From Paguma larvata (lineage: Eukaryota > Chordata > Mammalia > Carnivora > Viverridae), in contig CM057839.1 of assembly GCA_030068075.1 (NCBI GenBank), positions 18,827,167-18,891,166 on the forward strand: 64,000 nucleotides of DNA, in the 5' to 3' direction. Below, piece after piece: positions 23,577 to 33,763 of this stretch (within the stretch, counting starts at the first letter, position 1; every line of letters begins with the position of its first letter). The notes beneath the pieces were generated by a model. It searched no databases. It was not told the DNA's origin and worked only from the letters and a program-made list of their open reading frames with translations. Made by a program: the position numbers and the translations under genes.

Positions 23577-23582
23577 AATAAA
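23577..23582 (+). promoter_or_regulatory. LTR polyadenylation signal
   Basis: AATAAA in tttaaataaagacactgag, about 130 bp after the TATA-like ttataaa and about 150 bp before the LTR end, the spacing expected for an R region and U5. Confidence 0.5.
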
Positions 23583-24018
23583 GACACTGAGACCAGCAGA
23601 GCGGAGATGCCAGAGTTGCCAGAGATGCCTGCTTGGTGATCAGACTACACCTCGTGGCTCTCTCATTCCTTTCGCCGGCCGTCCATCCTTTAGGGACTCC
23701 TGGACTCGCCAGAGCTGGACTCCGGCAATCAGGCTCTCCCTCTCTCTCTGCCCCTCTCTTGTTCTCTCTCTCTCTCTCTCTCAAAAATACAAAAAACTAA
23801 AAAAAGAGATATACAGGTTGCTGATTTTTATTAAATTTACACAGTTGTGCAATCCTCACTACAATCTAGCTTTAGAATATTTCTATCATTTTCCCCCAAA
23901 TTTCTTCCTGCCCATTTGCCAAGCCTGATTCCCATCCTTTACCCCCGACAATGGCTGACTTGGTTTATATCTCTGTTTTTTACATTTTCTAAACATGTCT
24001 TATAAATAAAGCTCTGGA

Positions 24019-24052
24019 GCTCCAGTGGCGCAATCGGTTAGCGCGCAGTACA
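24019..24052 (+). pseudogene. tRNA-Ile(UAU) 5' half, tailless retropseudogene
   Basis: gctccagtggcgcaatcggt followed by tagcgcgcagtaca matches the first ~32 nt of the mammalian tRNA-Ile with UAU anticodon (acceptor 5' strand, D arm with A box, anticodon stem), with a G-to-A change in the anticodon stem. It stops in the anticodon loop: there is no 3' half and no poly(A). Direct repeats tataaataaagctctg (24001-24016) and tataaataaaactctg (24053-24068) flank it with 15/16 identity. The TATAA at the right junction could be either tRNA loop or target. Not functional as a tRNA. Confidence 0.85.
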
Positions 24053-24478
24053 TATAAATAAAACTCTGTGTGTGAGTGTGCGTATTATGTATATATATAT
24101 TTGCGTCTGACATCTTTAGCATATTTTTTAGATTCTTCCATCCCGTTGCATGTGTCAGGACTTTTTCCTTTTTATTTCTGAGAACTACTCCAATGCATGA
24201 TGCCTATCATTTGTTTATTCATTGAACTGTTCATGAATATTTTTGTTGCCACTATATTTTGGCCATTCTGACTATAAACTTTTGTATATGTCTTTGTGCA
24301 AATATTTACTCTCATTTCTTGTAGGCCATAGAGTGAGTGTATGTGTAACTTTGTAACAGGCTGTAAATTGTTTTTCAAAGTGACTATATTATTTCTTACC
24401 AGCAATGCTTGAGGGTTGCAGTTTTTCCATCCCTTTTCCAACACTGGGTTTTGTCAGTCTTTTTGCTTTGAGTCATTA

Positions 24479-24480
<2 letters not shown>

Positions 24481-24510
<30 letters not shown>
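24481..24510. repeat. (GT)15 microsatellite
   Basis: Uninterrupted dinucleotide run inside the L1, followed by imperfect ggtgtggtggtagtggtggt. Confidence 0.95.
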
Positions 24511-24515
<5 letters not shown>

Positions 24516-24870
24516 TGGTGGTAGTGGTGGTATCTCTTTGTATTTTTATTTTGCATTTTCCTAATTACTAATAATGTTAAATTTCTTTTCATGTGCATAT
24601 TTTCATTTATATATATTTCCTTTGGTGAACTGTCTATTCAGGTCTCTTGACATTGTCTAAATTGGATTGTCTTCTTATTATTGAGTCATAAGAATTCTTC
24701 ATTTATTCTGGATAACATCCTTTATCAGACATATGTTTGCACATACTTTCACCTAGTCTGTGGCTGGTCTCGTGTTCTTAATGTTAACTTTTGAAGAGCA
24801 AGTGTTATCAATTTTGAGGCATCCAATTCAATAATTTCTATTTTGCCTTTCATTGTCATTTTTAGGATCA

Positions 24871-26387
24871 GAATATTTAGAATCCATTGGCTGCAGTCAC
24901 CTGCATTCACCTCTATCCAGTGATATGGCATTTCAAGCTTCCTTCTTCTGTGTAATAGGGACATAGGCATTCATATCATCTGCCTTGGTGAGGGTTTCCA
25001 ACAGCTTCCGTGACTAACACATACTTCTCTGACTGACACAATGTTTATGTTCTTAAATATGTAGAATTCTATTCTCCTGCACCCTTGATACATCTTTCCA
25101 TGGAATCCTAGAGAGCAAACTATTTTTTTTCTATGTTTACATACTTGGAGAAGCCACCTCATAGCTCCTAAGAAATACAATTATAGTTATTGGTCACATT
25201 AAAGGTAGTTAAAGACACATATTTTTGGTCTTAGCTACCAACTTTTCAATTAAGGCTATTTTACTGAGGCTCATTGAAATGTACTTCAACAAGAGACCTG
25301 CTTAGAGGCTAAATTTATTTGATGTCATGATTAATTAAAATACTGTTAATTGGACAAAGTGATCATCCAACCGCAATGGATAGTAATTCAACATTTCATG
25401 CTTAATGTTTTAATAAAAATGGTATTTTATCTGTAAGAATCACTAGCTTTGCTATTTTTTAAAAAAATTACTTAAAGCCTAACTCACAGTTGACATTCTG
25501 CTTTTATTGCAGGAATAATGGTAATGAGAAAGATTAAATATATGCTAGCAAACTGATACACTTAAGAATACTATGCCGTTTGCTTTAGAGGATTTGTTGT
25601 TCAAATTTTCTAAGTCTTTAACGGTTGACACATGTGTACATTGCAAAGAAAAGTAAATAGCCTCTGAGGCTCAAGGATAGTTCTATAGAGTATTAAGTGT
25701 ATCAAAAAGCATGAAAGTTAATAACTCTTATCTCCTAATGCAGAAGTGTGAATGAAATGTTTTTTAATGCCCCACTTATCTACCGAGGGACCTTTCTATT
25801 CTTGTCAAGGTTTCTTCCCCTATGAATAACAACTAGAAAATTATTATAATTCTGCATTATTTTTCTGTAATTACTTAGCTTTTAACATTTGGTTACAAGC
25901 ATTTTAATGAACTTTCAGCTTCACATACGTTCCCTTCATCTTTCACTCACACAAAAACATATAGAGGGCAGAGAGAATAAGATTACAAGGGGAAAAGATG
26001 AAAATCCTAAACTTAACAGTATTTAATAAATAGAAAAACAAACAAAAATGTCCTTTAAAAATAATAACTTAAAATGTAATTCTTTTTCTAAGCCCTGCAA
26101 CAGAAAAGAGAACTTGTGGCTAATGCTGATATTTCCATTTATACACAGAATTAACATATGTTCAATGTATTTCTAGACTACAGTCTATATTTTTAAAATA
26201 GTAATATTTTTATGCTGATTTTTTAATTTTAAATATGCCAGTGTTTACCTACTGACTGCTAGATAAAAACTAAGTTTGCACTCCATATGTGGTCTTTAAT
26301 TATTTGTTCTCTTCTTACTCAGTATTTTTTTCCTTATTTGCTACACATCATCTATATACCAGCTACTTATGGTTGATTTTATTTTTT
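24871..26387. other. Unique AT-rich non-coding sequence
   Basis: About 1.5 kb without a recognised repeat. The first few hundred bases may be a further decayed part of the L1. No gene. Confidence 0.45.
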
Positions 26388-26476
26388 AATTCAACAAAGA
26401 TTTGTTGACAATCTGCAACATAGTAGGTCCTGGGCCCTGGAGATACCAAGATCACTAAGGTTTACTTCAAGTCTTT

Positions 26477-26514
26477 TTTTTTTTTTTTTAGTTTTTTTTT
26501 AATGTTTATTTATT

Positions 26515-26564
<50 letters not shown>

Positions 26565-26737
26565 AGAGCGAGCGAGCAGGGGAGAAGCAGGGAGAGAGGG
26601 AGACACAGAGTCTGAGGCAGGCTCCAGGCTCTGAGCTGTCAGCACAGAGCCTGACGTGGAGCTCGAATTCATGGACCACGAGATCATGACCTGAGCTGAA
26701 GTTGGATGCTTAACTGACTGAGCCACCCAGGCTCCCC
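26477..26737 (-). mobile_element. Felid-type CAN SINE with long GA run
   Basis: Reverse-complement SINE with exact TSD acttcaagtcttt at 26464-26476 and 26738-26750. Its CT/GA segment has expanded to about 21 GA units (26518-26560). A 107-codon frame over it is a shadow rich in Leu-Ser. Confidence 0.95.
26518..26560. repeat. (GA)21 microsatellite in a SINE
   Basis: Uninterrupted GA run grown from the SINE CT segment, likely variable in length between individuals. Confidence 0.95.
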
Positions 26738-26951
26738 ACTTCAAGTCTTTGAAAGATCCAAAGATCTCACAGTCTAGTGTGGGTATATCATCATCCCCAT
26801 ATTTACCCTCATAAAGCATCATGGTAACTATTCTTTCTTGTTTACATAGTACGGATGCTGTGCATTGGGCTTTACAAGCAGGGACTCACCTAAACTTTAG
26901 TGTAACCCATAAGGTAAGCATACCTTGCACTACTTTAAAGATGTAGAAACT

Positions 26952-27062
26952 GGGGCACTTGGGTGGCTCAGTTCCTTGAACGTCTGACTCCTGATCTCAG
27001 CTCAGGTCTTGATCTCAGGGTCTTGGTCTCAAGGTTGGGGGGGCAAGCCCCTTGTTGGGCTC
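26952..27062 (+). mobile_element. CAN SINE, 5' part only (array unit A)
   Basis: Older-type head and body: ggggcacttgggtggctcag, gactcctgatctcagctcag, ending ccccttgttgggctc. The rest of the element is missing; unit B begins without its first bases directly after. Left flank aagatgtagaaactg resembles aagatgaaattg at 27504-27515, a TSD spanning the whole array. Confidence 0.8.
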
Positions 27063-27274
27063 TGGGTGGCTCAGTTGGCTAAGCATCTGACTTCGACTCA
27101 GGTCATCATCTCATGGTTCGTGGGTTCAAGCCCCATGTTGGGTTCTGTGCTAAAAGCTCAGAGTCTGGTGCCTTCTTTGGATTCTGTGTCTCCCTCTCTC
27201 TCTGCCTCTCCCCCACTTGCTCGCGCTCTCTCTCTCTCTCTCTCAAAGATAAACATTAAAATAAAAAATATATA
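27063..27274 (+). mobile_element. CAN SINE lacking its first bases (array unit B)
   Basis: Begins tgggtggctcagttggctaa, lacking ggggcgcc, and runs to a normal CT run and A tail. The frame at 27009-27275 is a shadow across A and B. Confidence 0.85.
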
Positions 27275-27503
27275 GGGGCACCTGGGTGACTCAGTCAGTT
27301 AAGCTTCCAACTTCGGCTCAGGTCATGATCTAACCATTCATGAATTTGAGCCCTGCATTGGGCTCTGTGCTGACAGCTGGAGCCAGCTTTGGATTCTGTG
27401 TCTCCCTCTCTCTCTGCCCCTCCCCCGCTTGCACTCTGTCTTTCTCTCTCTCTCAAAAATAAAAGATTTTTTAAAAATTTAAAAAAATAAAGAGAGATAG
27501 AAA
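27275..27503 (+). mobile_element. CAN SINE (array unit C)
   Basis: Complete forward SINE from ggggcacctgggtgactcag to an A-rich tail, sitting in the tail of unit B. Confidence 0.9.
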
Positions 27504-27719
27504 GAAGATGAAATTGAAGCTCAGAACGGTTAAACAATTTGATTAATGTTACATATCTAATAAATTCATAAGTCATATATCTAGAATTTAAAATGATAGC
27601 CATTTTTGCAATTTTCTCTATATAACTTCTCCTATAACAAATTCCAGTAAACTACGGGAAATGTCACAGAAGTATAGGAAATTATGAAAAGATGGTTGAG
27701 AATGGTCATGATCCTACCT

Positions 27720-27910
27720 ATGGTGGTGAAGGGTTTTGCTTTCTAGAGGAGGAATCAATTCAGCTGAATTTTGAGAGATGCCTGTGATCTTATCAAGTGG
27801 ATACAGAGTAGGAAACAGATTATTTCAGTGATTTGCACAGTTACAAACATGAAAAGCACAGCACTGGAGGAAGGAGTGTTGCAAAAGCACACATAGCATG
27901 GTACAGGCTC
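27720..27910 (-). mobile_element. L2 fragment
   Basis: Reverse L2-like order: ctagaggaggaatcaattca, gctgaattttgagagatgcc, ggaggaaggagtgttgcaaa, agcacacatagcatg. Diverged. Confidence 0.45.
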
Positions 27911-30641
27911 TAATTTCTGTGGTGTGTGTGTAGCAGAGTATCTTAACATGAAATGTAGTGTGTGATTTATCAGTATGAAATTTTTCTGAGATTTCAGCAA
28001 TCAGTTCTCTAGAAAGACATTTAACGAAACAATCTTTTCAAATAAAAGAAAGTGCTGGCAACATAATCAGATGTGATAACAAACTACACTGTTTTAATGA
28101 AATCTTCTGATACAACACAGAAATTATTTATTAGAACAGTTATTAAAAATGGTATTTTATACCCAAGGATAACACCGAGCATGGGATTTTTTTTAGAGTT
28201 TTGATTTTGATTCTCGTTGGGAGTTTATGTGTTAAGACTAGAGAATGCTGCTGCCTACCAACCCTTATAGTTTTCAAACTAGTTTGTGTGTACTCCTTCC
28301 ATTCTCTGTACTGACAGTCGCTGTAGCGTTGATTTCAAATCTTCCTAATACCTTTTTTATATGTTTCAAGTGTCTTCAGAATAATAGTTGGGTACTTAAA
28401 TTCTCCAGGTGCTTAATTTTTTTTGACCTAAGTACTATTGCTACTGTATGTTAGATGCTCCATATATTTGCATTCTTTTCATACTTGAAGTGAAGGTCAC
28501 TGCTCTGTTTCCTATAGTCATTGTCAATGTGGAGGAAACGATTCCTTCCACAGTGTATATTGGAATGAAAGGAATGATTGATACAGTCCAGGTGTTGAAT
28601 TTCAAGAGAGGAGAAAAACCACATTATTCTAAAAATGAGTCATCTAGAATAACAAAGATCATCGAAAATACCATTTAATTTAGAAATCATTGTGTAATCC
28701 AAGAGAAACAAAAAGATTTTGTTATTGATTGATAGACATTTAGTATTTATTTCCTCTTCGCCTCTAATAAAATATTAGGCTTGTTATTTTCTAATATAAC
28801 CTTGGTGATAAGTGCACCATTAAGTTGTAGGATAGAAATATAACATATCTAGTAAAATCACTTGTTAACATTCTTAGGGATTTCAGAAACCTTAAAAAAA
28901 TCTTGTGTTGGTATTTACAAAAAACAATAATTTACTAGGAGAATAAAAAAATGGAGGCCTTACTTTACTTAAGAGAAACCCCGCTAATGAGCTGTGCCAG
29001 TTTAAGAGAGGACCCAGGAATTTGAAGTTTGACATCAGAGGATCTACTTAGATTCATGACAAACTGACCAAATTATTTAATTTTATATGTGTCTATCCTT
29101 AAAAAAATTTAATGAAGATATTCCATAACTCAATATAAAAAAATTGTCCAAGTGTTTTATTGAGGCTAAAATGAGGAAACTGTTTCTTATGCTGTAACCA
29201 AATCCCACTTTTCTGATTCATATTCATGCGTTGTAGTCCTTAATTTAGACGCCAGAGTGAAAATGCCGACTATCACGACCCTTCGTTGCCACCCTCCCAG
29301 AGCATTTTGCACTTGTCTACGTCTGTAGTTCAGTGTTTCCAACTGTATTCCTTTATTTGAATCATTTCACTAGGACATGTTTCTTGATTTTAATTTTTTT
29401 TTATTTTAACCTTTCCACTATAGACACAATCAATTTTTACTATTTAAATAGAAACTGAGTTTTCTGGTTGACAGGAGTAACGCATATTCAGATGTTTTCC
29501 TATTTTTCTGCTGGACTTCAGAAATGAAAACATGGATACTGGAGACGCGGTATAATCTGCCAGAGCTAAATCATTCGTTTGGAAGGGATGGAGAGACCTG
29601 TCAGTCATAAATATTCTTTATGCTCATGACATTTCTAAGGTGCGGGTTTGAAAATGGTTATTTAAAACTGGAGAGTCAACTTAGAGCAACGTATCTTTGA
29701 CTTCATCAACTGTTATTTATTGGGTGTCCACTGACCCGGCGGCTTGTGATTAGTATATTTCATAGATTACCATGGGAAGATTGACCAGTTGATCTCTTGG
29801 TTTCGATGATTAAAACTTCTATTGTGACTTATGAATTTCTAACTCCACTTTATATCTGGGAGACATGTTATTTGAAATAATGCCGAAATAGGCAATGTTA
29901 GTGGGCCTATTTTTGTGGGGTTTTTTTTTTTTTTTTGGAGGAATGATGATAGTAGATAATTTCAAATAAATGAGAGGAGTCTTTACATGGCATTTTTGAA
30001 ATTTTTATAATATAAAAAGAGTGCGATAAAATGGAAATAAATGCAGACCATTTTAATATTGCTTTAAATTTTTGAGCCTGCAAACCACAGAAATGTTTAT
30101 ATCTTAGTGATTTTACAACCGGACACTTTAATGATTATCGACAACTCCAGGAAGCTTTTAGACATGAGGAGCTATCTCAACCTTAAATTTTTAAAGCTCC
30201 TCTTTCTTGGAAGTTCTAAGTGGTTGAGGTCCACTGGTCAGCATCACATAATGTTTCGGTGAGACAGTAGGACATTTGCAGAAATGAGACAGGGTAAGCA
30301 AACACAACATCATAATCAATGCAGAAAACATAAGAATACGAATGACAGGTGAATAAAGCAGGGTTTTTTTTTCCTCTAGAGAAATTAAAAATAAGACTAA
30401 TCAAATTTATTTGGAAACCGTAAATTTAACTTTACCAAAGAGTGTATCTCTGATCCTTCGAAATCCAGGTGGAATTAGGCAACTTATGAGGCATGTATAA
30501 CTCACTAGACACTTTCAAAGTTAATTCCGAAACTCAAGTCACGCTGCTCTTTTCTATCCATCCAACATAAATACATGTTTTTAAGGAGAGACATCAAAAT
30601 AACCTCTTTTCTCTGAAATGCTGTATCTGTTCTTTATTCTA
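27911..30641. other. Unique AT-rich non-coding sequence
   Basis: About 2.7 kb. A faint MIR-like stretch may lie near 28,990-29,110 (forward), too weak to call. A poly(T) run sits at about 29,921-29,937. Frames at 28245-28678 are unrecognised and overlap. Confidence 0.4.
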
Positions 30642-30659
30642 TCTCTTCCTTAGGCTTTT

Positions 30660-30682
30660 TGTTTCTTTGTGTTTTGGTTTTG

Positions 30683-30713
<31 letters not shown>

Positions 30714-30882
30714 TGTTTTTTGAGAGAGAGAGAGAGCAAGAGAGTGGGGGAAGGGCAGAGGGAGACAGGCTCCATGCCCAGCATGGAGTCCAACATGGGG
30801 CTTGATCTCATGACTGTTAGATCATGACCTGAGCCGAAATCAAGAGTCGGCTGTTTAACCAACTAAGCCACCCAGGTGCCCC
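30660..30882 (-). mobile_element. CAN SINE with expanded GTTTT tail
   Basis: Reverse-complement older-type SINE with a deletion in the body. Its tail has become a (GTTTT)n/(GTTTTT)n run at about 30,674-30,720. TSD tctcttccttaggcttt / tctctttgcttaggttt at 30642-30658 and 30883-30899. Confidence 0.9.
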
Positions 30883-30899
30883 TCTCTTTGCTTAGGTTT

Positions 30900-31227
30900 G
30901 AGCTGAAAATGAGCCTCTGACTTTGAGAGTCCTTCTAAAATAGAAATGAAGACCACAAAAGGCTAAATATTGCCAAGGTGGATGGATCGGTGAATGTAGA
31001 GGAACATGACAGAGTAGCTTGTCTGGTGAGGTTTGTAACCATCTCCTCTGAGTCACATTTTCTTGCTATTTGTCAGCTGAAAGCTAAAGACGAGCTTCCA
31101 CGTAAGAGCGCCTGAGGCAATTCTTTGCAGAGGGTGTTGGAGTGGTGAGAGGTATCTCATGGATGTGAATATATATTGAGATCAAAAATAAAGGGGGATG
31201 AAAGAGACGGGAGTGGAACCAAATAGC
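30900..31227. other. Unique non-coding sequence
   Basis: No repeat or gene recognised. Confidence 0.45.
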
Positions 31228-31239
31228 AAAGGAAGGAAG

Positions 31240-31450
31240 CGGTGCCTGGGTGGCTCAGTCAGTTAAGCGCCTGACCGGCTCAGGTCATGACCTGGTGGCT
31301 CAGGAGTTTAAGCCCTAGCTCTCTGCTGTCAGCACAGAGCCTGCTTTGGACCCTCTGACCCCCCTTCCTCATTCCCCCCACCCTTGCCCTTCCTAAGCTC
31401 ATGCTCTTGCTCTTTCTCTCAAAAATAAATAAACATTTAAAAAAAGAAAA
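31240..31450 (+). mobile_element. CAN SINE (first of a tandem pair)
   Basis: Forward SINE: cggtgcctgggtggctcagt head to an A tail with caaaaataaataaacattta. Flank aaaggaaggaag (31228-31239) reappears as aaagggaaggaag (31673-31685) after the second SINE, so the TSD brackets both. Confidence 0.9.
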
Positions 31451-31453
31451 AGA

Positions 31454-31672
31454 GGGGAACCTGGATGGCTCAGGAGGTTGAGTGACTGAGTTCCACTCAG
31501 GTCATGATCTCGTGGATTGTGGGTTGGAGCCCTGCATTGGGCTCCGTGCTGTGCTGACAGCTCAGAGCCTGTAGCCTGCTTCAGATTCTGTGTCTCCCTC
31601 TCTTTTCCCTTCACCTGCTTGTGCTCTCTCTCTCTCTCAAAAATAAATAAACATTCAAAAAAGAAAGAAAAG
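31454..31672 (+). mobile_element. CAN SINE (second of a tandem pair)
   Basis: Forward SINE from ggggaacctggatggctcag to a tail caaaaataaataaacattca, placed in the A tail of the previous copy. Opposed 61- and 99-codon frames over the pair are shadows. Confidence 0.9.
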
Positions 31673-31685
31673 AAAGGGAAGGAAG

Positions 31686-33758
31686 AAATTGCCTTCAAAT
31701 AATGTTTTCAATCCTTGTAGTTTTTATGGAACAAACTTGTAGGTGTTCTGGACAAAAGGAATCCAACTAATAATTTCACGACCCATGTATGACAAGAGCA
31801 AGATTAAATAGTACACATGGAAAGGGTGCATGGGCCTATTAGGCAAACACCCTTCTTTAGTGAGACTTAAGAGGGAATTGAGACATTTATTTCTACAGAC
31901 TGCACATGTGAAAACAGAGGGAAATAAAACTCTGAAGTTAAGTTATCCCTGGCCCTGCATTATAAAATGAGTTATAGAATCAAAACCAAAGCTGTGCCTA
32001 CATTTAACATAAACTGTGTTTGTTAGAAGCAAGCATTCACGTGTCTTTTCTGAATTTTGATTAAATTCAAGTCAGGAGATTATGAGTAGTCTCTTGAATC
32101 TAAAGACCCTCTCACAGTTGGCAAGATTTACTACTTCTGAGGGCAACATAATGGTAGACAAGTTGGTAATGCTATTGATGGCAGTCGGTGTGTGCTGGGA
32201 AAATAAACATCAATCTACTAAGTAGGATGACAGCATGAGGTACCAGAAGACTGTAACAATAGTCTTAACGGTAAGAAAATGCAATTTCCCCTGCTGTGTT
32301 TTATGCCTAGTTTTATATGACTACTGCATTATACAAATTAATATTTAATGCAGTTCAACATCATGCTTGTCAAACAATAGTGCAGGATATAAACTGTTGC
32401 AAAATCATTTTCTGTGTTTGACAGAGGGTAATATCATACTTTCTCTGTTTTTCAGTGCAGCTGCTTCAAGTTCTGGATTTGTCTACCAACTAAGAGTCCT
32501 CTTATTGCTAGCAAATTGTTATGTAAATCAAACTGACCTAGCACAAGTGAAAGGAAGGCAGACTTTGTTTTTAGAGTGTTTTGAGAAATAACCGGTGGAT
32601 TATTTGAGAGTACTCTGTATATGAAAGGATTGAGATGACATATTGAAATTAAAACACTGGCTCTTATCCTTGACTCTTACTCAAATTGACATTAAGAAAT
32701 ACGACTTCAGAGGATGGAGTGTGTAATGAAAGACATTCCTGAGTTTCTCTTCTCTCCTTTGACAGGCTTGCAGGCTTGGTCAGGGAACAGCCTGGTGCGC
32801 AGGCAGGTCAAGGAAAGAATGTAATAAGCTCTTTTGACCCAAAGGGGAAAGATATCCACCTTTGACTCATTGGGCCACTGTTTCATGGTTTACAACAGCC
32901 TGTGACCATATCTTGCTCTCCCTAACAGGTAGGTGGTAGCTTCACCTGTTGTTAGGCTCACAGGGGAAATTGAGACACTTTCGGTATTGTTTTCAATTGA
33001 AGCCAACTTAGTTATTTTTCTTGTACTGGAAATGGGCTGGTCCTCAGTGAAACTTTCCTGACATATGTCAGGGTGGCCCTGGGTGTATCCGTGATTATTA
33101 CCAGTCTTAGGCCAGGTAACAAAGCCAACAAATGTATTACTCTCATATATTTCTTCCTGTAGTTCTTTTCACATGGCAGCCCCCTTTCAGGGTGTTCAGA
33201 GTATCCTTTTGCATATATCCCCTAACCAGATCAGGTTTTTTTTTCTACTGATAGGAACCTATTATACAGAAATATAAGGGGCATTGAATAACACAATGGA
33301 CAATATGATACAGTGCATGAAAAGTGATGTATGTAACCTCATAACATCTATATGGGCAGAATCAGCAAAAAAGAGATGTATATATAAATAAGTACATGCA
33401 AGTATGCTCATCAACTGAATGCACCGTGAGCTTTATTTCTAAATTTTTGAAGCCATGGGTAGGCTATATAAGTTACCTATCCATCCTCATAATTCACCTA
33501 TGAGTACATCAATTTTATGGTTGGCAAGTTCTAAATTAGTCTTATAAACGACTGAAGTTTTGATCATGAATGAGTGTTGGATTTCTAACCAGACCAGTTT
33601 TCATGTGCAAGTACACACCCAGTACTCTTTTTATTTCCATTAAAATACCCATTTCCATCTACTCAATATTGAAGGAATATTATTGTGGAAAGTTTTAATC
33701 TAGTTCACTCTATTTTTGAAGATATTTGTCACAATTAAAATGATGCCTAGTATTCCTA
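31686..33758. other. Unique non-coding sequence, possibly with decayed LTR
   Basis: About 2 kb with no confident repeat. Around 32,700-33,250 the composition is less AT-rich and could hold a decayed LTR, but I cannot name one. A strong splice-acceptor-like ctctgtttttcag ends at 32,456 without a good donor downstream. Confidence 0.35.
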
Positions 33759-33763
33759 GGTAC

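Larger units (their letters stand above)
22387..23728 (+). mobile_element. ERV-like solo LTR inside the SINE
   Basis: About 1.34 kb of non-SINE sequence in the middle of a SINE, flanked by tcagg at 22382-22386 and 23729-23733. It has the order expected of an LTR: upstream region with a 21-bp tandem duplication (22904-22945), a TATA-like ttataaa near 23,443, a polyadenylation signal AATAAA near 23,577, then about 150 bp of U5-like, GC-richer sequence. No gag, pol or env frame is seen. Terminal TG/CA bases are not clear, so exact ends and subfamily are uncertain. Known biology: solo LTRs arise by recombination of full proviruses. Confidence 0.6.
22253..23808 (+). mobile_element. CAN SINE split by an LTR
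   Basis: Head and body at 22253-22386 (gtgggtggctcagttggtta, agcctggagcctgctttgga). CT run and A tail resume at 23734-23808 (ctctccctctctctctgccc, then caaaaatacaaaaaac). TSD atgtacagtttg / atatacaggttg (10/12) at 22241-22252 and 23809-23820, in L1 sequence. The missing middle is exactly where the LTR-like insert lies. Confidence 0.9.
22190..24870 (-). mobile_element. L1 (L1M-type) 3' region, host of a three-level nest
   Basis: Left part 22190-22252 carries the L1 3' end in reverse complement (cccattttaaatgtacagtt). It resumes at 23821 with tttttattaaatttacacag and gttgtgcaatcctcactaca, and continues through ttgtttttcaaagtgactat, attgagtcataagaattctt and agtctgtggctggtctcgtg to about 24,870. 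The two parts are contiguous in the L1 and are separated by a SINE that itself holds an LTR. A (GT)15 run and a tRNA half also lie within it. Confidence 0.8.
26388..26810 (-). mobile_element. L2 fragment split by a SINE
   Basis: Left piece (26388-26463): attcaacaaagatttgttga, catagtaggtcctgggccct, ggagataccaagatc. Right piece (26751-26810): gatctcacagtctagtgtgg. Together they match the reverse complement of the L2 end. The SINE at 26477-26737 lies between. Confidence 0.6.
26845..27590 (-). mobile_element. MIR split by a triple SINE array
   Basis: Left piece (26845-26952): cattgggctttacaagcagg, cataaggtaagcataccttg, ctttaaagatgtagaaactg. Right piece (27504-27590): gaaattgaagctcagaacgg then ttaaacaatttgattaatgt. 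The two join in MIR order. SINEs occupy 26952-27503. Confidence 0.65.

Noticed and set aside
28990..29110. Faint MIR-like stretch
   Set aside because: Too few matching blocks in order to call.
32440..32591. Strong splice-acceptor-like tract followed by an open frame
   Set aside because: No good donor follows and the frame is short and unrecognised.
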